A stretch of DNA of 64,000 nucleotides. It comes from Echinometra lucunter (lineage: Eukaryota > Echinodermata > Echinoidea > Camarodonta > Echinometridae). The notes below the pieces were generated by a model, which was not told the origin of the DNA, made no database searches, and saw nothing but the letters and a program-made list of their open reading frames with translations. The stretch lies in assembly GCA_029962745.1 (NCBI GenBank), contig CM057159.1, positions 30,334,055 to 30,398,054 of the forward strand, written 5' to 3'. Of this stretch, positions 61,755 through 64,000 are shown in pieces (within the stretch, counting starts at the first letter, position 1; every line of letters starts with the position of its first letter). The position numbers and the translations under genes were made by a program.

Positions 61755-64000
61755 GTGAGCCTTATTTCATCTAGCCAAATCTTATTTTATTTGCACTTTA
61801 TTCATTTTTTGCATGAATCAGTTACTTTGCATTTTATTTGCACTTTATTTTTTTGGGCATGAATAAGTTACTTTGCTTTTTATAATTCATTTGCGCATCA
61901 TATGCAAGAATCATCAGCACTGAAGGAGGCAGATTATTCTAAAGAAGAAGAAGAAGAAGAAGAAGAAGAAGCGTTGACTTGAAAACGGGACTTACGTGGA
62001 ATTGTACTAATTAGAATGAATACTACTCTCACTCATTTCGTTACAGGGTCTCTTGAGAGTGAAACAATAAAAAAAAAAGAAGTAACAAAACAGGAGTTGA
62101 AGACTGATAGCGATATACAGGCAAACCGTATCCCTGCAAATAATCCTTTCCTTTAAAAGAGTATTATATGATTCCCTTACTATAGAGTTCCTTGCTTATG
62201 ATGGTGGTATTATTTTCTTAGTATTGCCATGCCCGCGTTATTAATCATTGATGTGTATTCGGCGTATCTTTGTTGCTAAGCAGACGATGATAATCGGAGT
62301 AAATATTGACACCGTTTTGTTTCGCGCTCATTATGAATGCAGTTCTTTGCAGATCACCACAATCTAGGGATAGTACTTTGGGTGCGGGAACCATTAAGGG
62401 ATTTTAGAGACAATCCGGAGAGTAAAACTTAATAAGCAAACATTAATCAAGAGCCTAAATATATGTGACGTGACAGTTATTGCAGCTTTACATTACATAC
62501 CAAGAGATTTAGCTCTGTGCTTTTAAAAAGAAGTGGTTCAGATATCATGGAATGGAATAGGATGTTTCAACAACATCATTTCCATTTTTTCCACTTTTTA
62601 CATGTTTTAGAAGACATTTAGAGCTCTTATAGCTTCCAGTATTACGGCATTCCACTATGGTTCGGGTTTATCCATTTGAAAGTATATTTGAGAATCCTTT
62701 AAACGATTGATTGGTAAAAAAAAAGAAAAAAGAAATAAATGAAATAAAGGATGAGATTGAACACGCAAATTCATTTTTTTTTCCGTCACACCTTTCCTAT
62801 AGATGAATATTTCATTCTCACGTAGTTGAAGTTTAGCTGGGATAATGTTCATATATGGTGTTATTCTCTGACAAATAGCTGAATCGAACAATGGAAATCT
62901 AACTCGGCTTCCACGCTCTTCATCTCTGTACCCTTTCTATATCAACCTATTATGCCGATCACGAGACATTCCTCTTACAACGCCCCTTTTAAGAAATGAA
63001 CCCCTTACATCTCCAAACAACCTTAAACGTACATCAGTCTGTTTAGCCATCCTCTGTAGAGGAGGAAGAACCCCTTTAACCCTTCTAGCCATCCCATTTC
63101 ATTCGATCGACTCGCCCGCTCAATCAATCGCCCCTAAATTAGTACCTAGGTCCGGTGTGGTTGGTCTCGAGTCGTTACCCGTAGCCGTGGTAGAGGTGGG
63201 CGAAATTGAATAAATGTTATTAAAACTCTAAGAAGAAGAACAGATGTTCCTGTTGACAGTGAGTCCAAGCAAAATGAAATACTGCAGCTTTTTCAACCGT
63301 GGAATATATAATCGTATGATAAAAGGCTAAAATGCTAATGCAGGCTAAGGACGGGTGGGGGGGGGGGGGTGTCACACATTTCCCTACTTGGCATTAACAT
63401 GTACGTTTATATTCAATGTCAGGACAATGTTAGTTTGACTGTCTTTATAATGTCATTTGTGGAAACAAACGGCAAAATATTTTTTGGTCAAGTTTTAACA
63501 CATCGAGAGACAGAGAGAGAAAGAAAACAAATCGAGAGACAGAGGAAGTGTCATAAGCAGGAAAACAAAAAGAGAGAAAGATTCAAAAGCGGGGGGGGGG
63601 GGGGATTACTAAAAGTGAATTTAGTGACATGAATTTAGTTGGTCGTTTCAAATCTGATATATTCATCATTGCTGAGGGAACAGCGATTCAACATTAAAAA
63701 ATTACTCTTTATTGTTTGATTCAGTAATCTTTAATGATTGTGACTGTATACATATTTATCAACGGATGTTGAAAAAAAATGTCATTCGTACTTCTAATGT
63801 TCCTCTCTAGTTTGCCTTTCCTTGATATATTTTCTTCTAAACATATCTTTTCGTTTCCTGAGACCCCATTATCTACTCCTCCATTGACATCACGTGATCA
63901 TATGGACTTAACGGTTTGATAAGTAAGCAGACAGGATGTCTGCTGTTTCGATCAAATTGCTCACTGGAATAATTGTGAACAGGTTCATGATGTCTTTATA
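61755..64000 (+). other. Intron 3 counterpart in copy 2, to window end
   Basis: Contains (GAA)n at about 61944-61971, poly-G at 63357-63369 and about 63592-63604, and AT-rich sequence matching 48978-51236. The next exon (the counterpart of 52863) would lie beyond the window. Confidence 0.65.

Larger units (their letters stand above)
54024..64000. repeat. ~10 kb near-identical segment, copy 2
   Basis: A direct-orientation counterpart of 41226-51236, running to the window edge and presumably beyond. It carries more one-base deletions than copy 1 in many homopolymers, and different lengths at GA, GAA, poly-G and GC-rich repeats. See the finding on haplotype versus tandem duplication. Confidence 0.98.

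Overview
The window reads as nuclear DNA from an animal with large, AT-rich introns. The best guess is an echinoderm, probably a sea urchin. The grounds are a very high density of (GA)n, poly-G and trinucleotide tracts, several degenerate LINE families, small terminal-inverted-repeat elements, tails of the TATAGCGCTT type, and one intron-split gene. No bacterial, organellar or phage gene is visible. Two runs of exactly 500 N (12114-12613 and 53524-54023) are placeholder assembly gaps, so this is a draft scaffold.

Layout: 1-27597 holds no convincing protein-coding gene. It carries microsatellites, a degenerate minisatellite split by a small TIR element (3.3-4.1 kb), a dead LINE 3' end (6.0-6.4 kb, minus strand), two more MITE-like elements (8.4 and 14.0 kb), a ~1.5 kb inverted-repeat structure (21.3-22.8 kb) and a LINE C-terminal scrap (23.2 kb). 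The one host gene I can support is on the plus strand. A large exon at 27598-29221 encodes four ankyrin-like repeats between basic, Ser/Arg-rich segments. After an 18.5 kb intron come a 191-nt exon (47709-47899), a ~111-nt exon (48866-48977, with a 1-nt insertion) and a long exon (52863 to the gap). These encode a helical-repeat continuation. Splice phases join exactly: phase 1 into exon 2, phase 0 into exon 3, phase 0 into exon 4. I cannot name the gene.

The big intron contains a ~600 bp trinucleotide array (33.6-34.2 kb), a tRNA-derived SINE (35.4-35.7 kb), and a 105-bp satellite interrupted by a 5'-truncated LINE (38.7-40.05 kb). It also contains a larger LINE reverse-transcriptase relic (41.1-43.7 kb, minus strand).

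The dominant structural feature is that 41226-51236 is repeated almost base for base, in the same orientation, at 54024-64000, starting immediately after the second N gap. The second copy includes exon 2, exon 3, the LINE, a hAT-like MITE and all intervening intron. The many one-base indels, microsatellite length differences and start at a gap edge fit two unmerged haplotypes placed in series better than a real tandem duplication, though sequence alone cannot settle this. Exon 3 is in frame only in the second copy. The last exon before the gap loses frame three times in the same direction, which points to missing bases near a contig end. I see no evidence of a novel functional system. The most useful observations concern assembly artefact versus real exon duplication, the unnamed ankyrin gene, and several uncatalogued small transposable elements.
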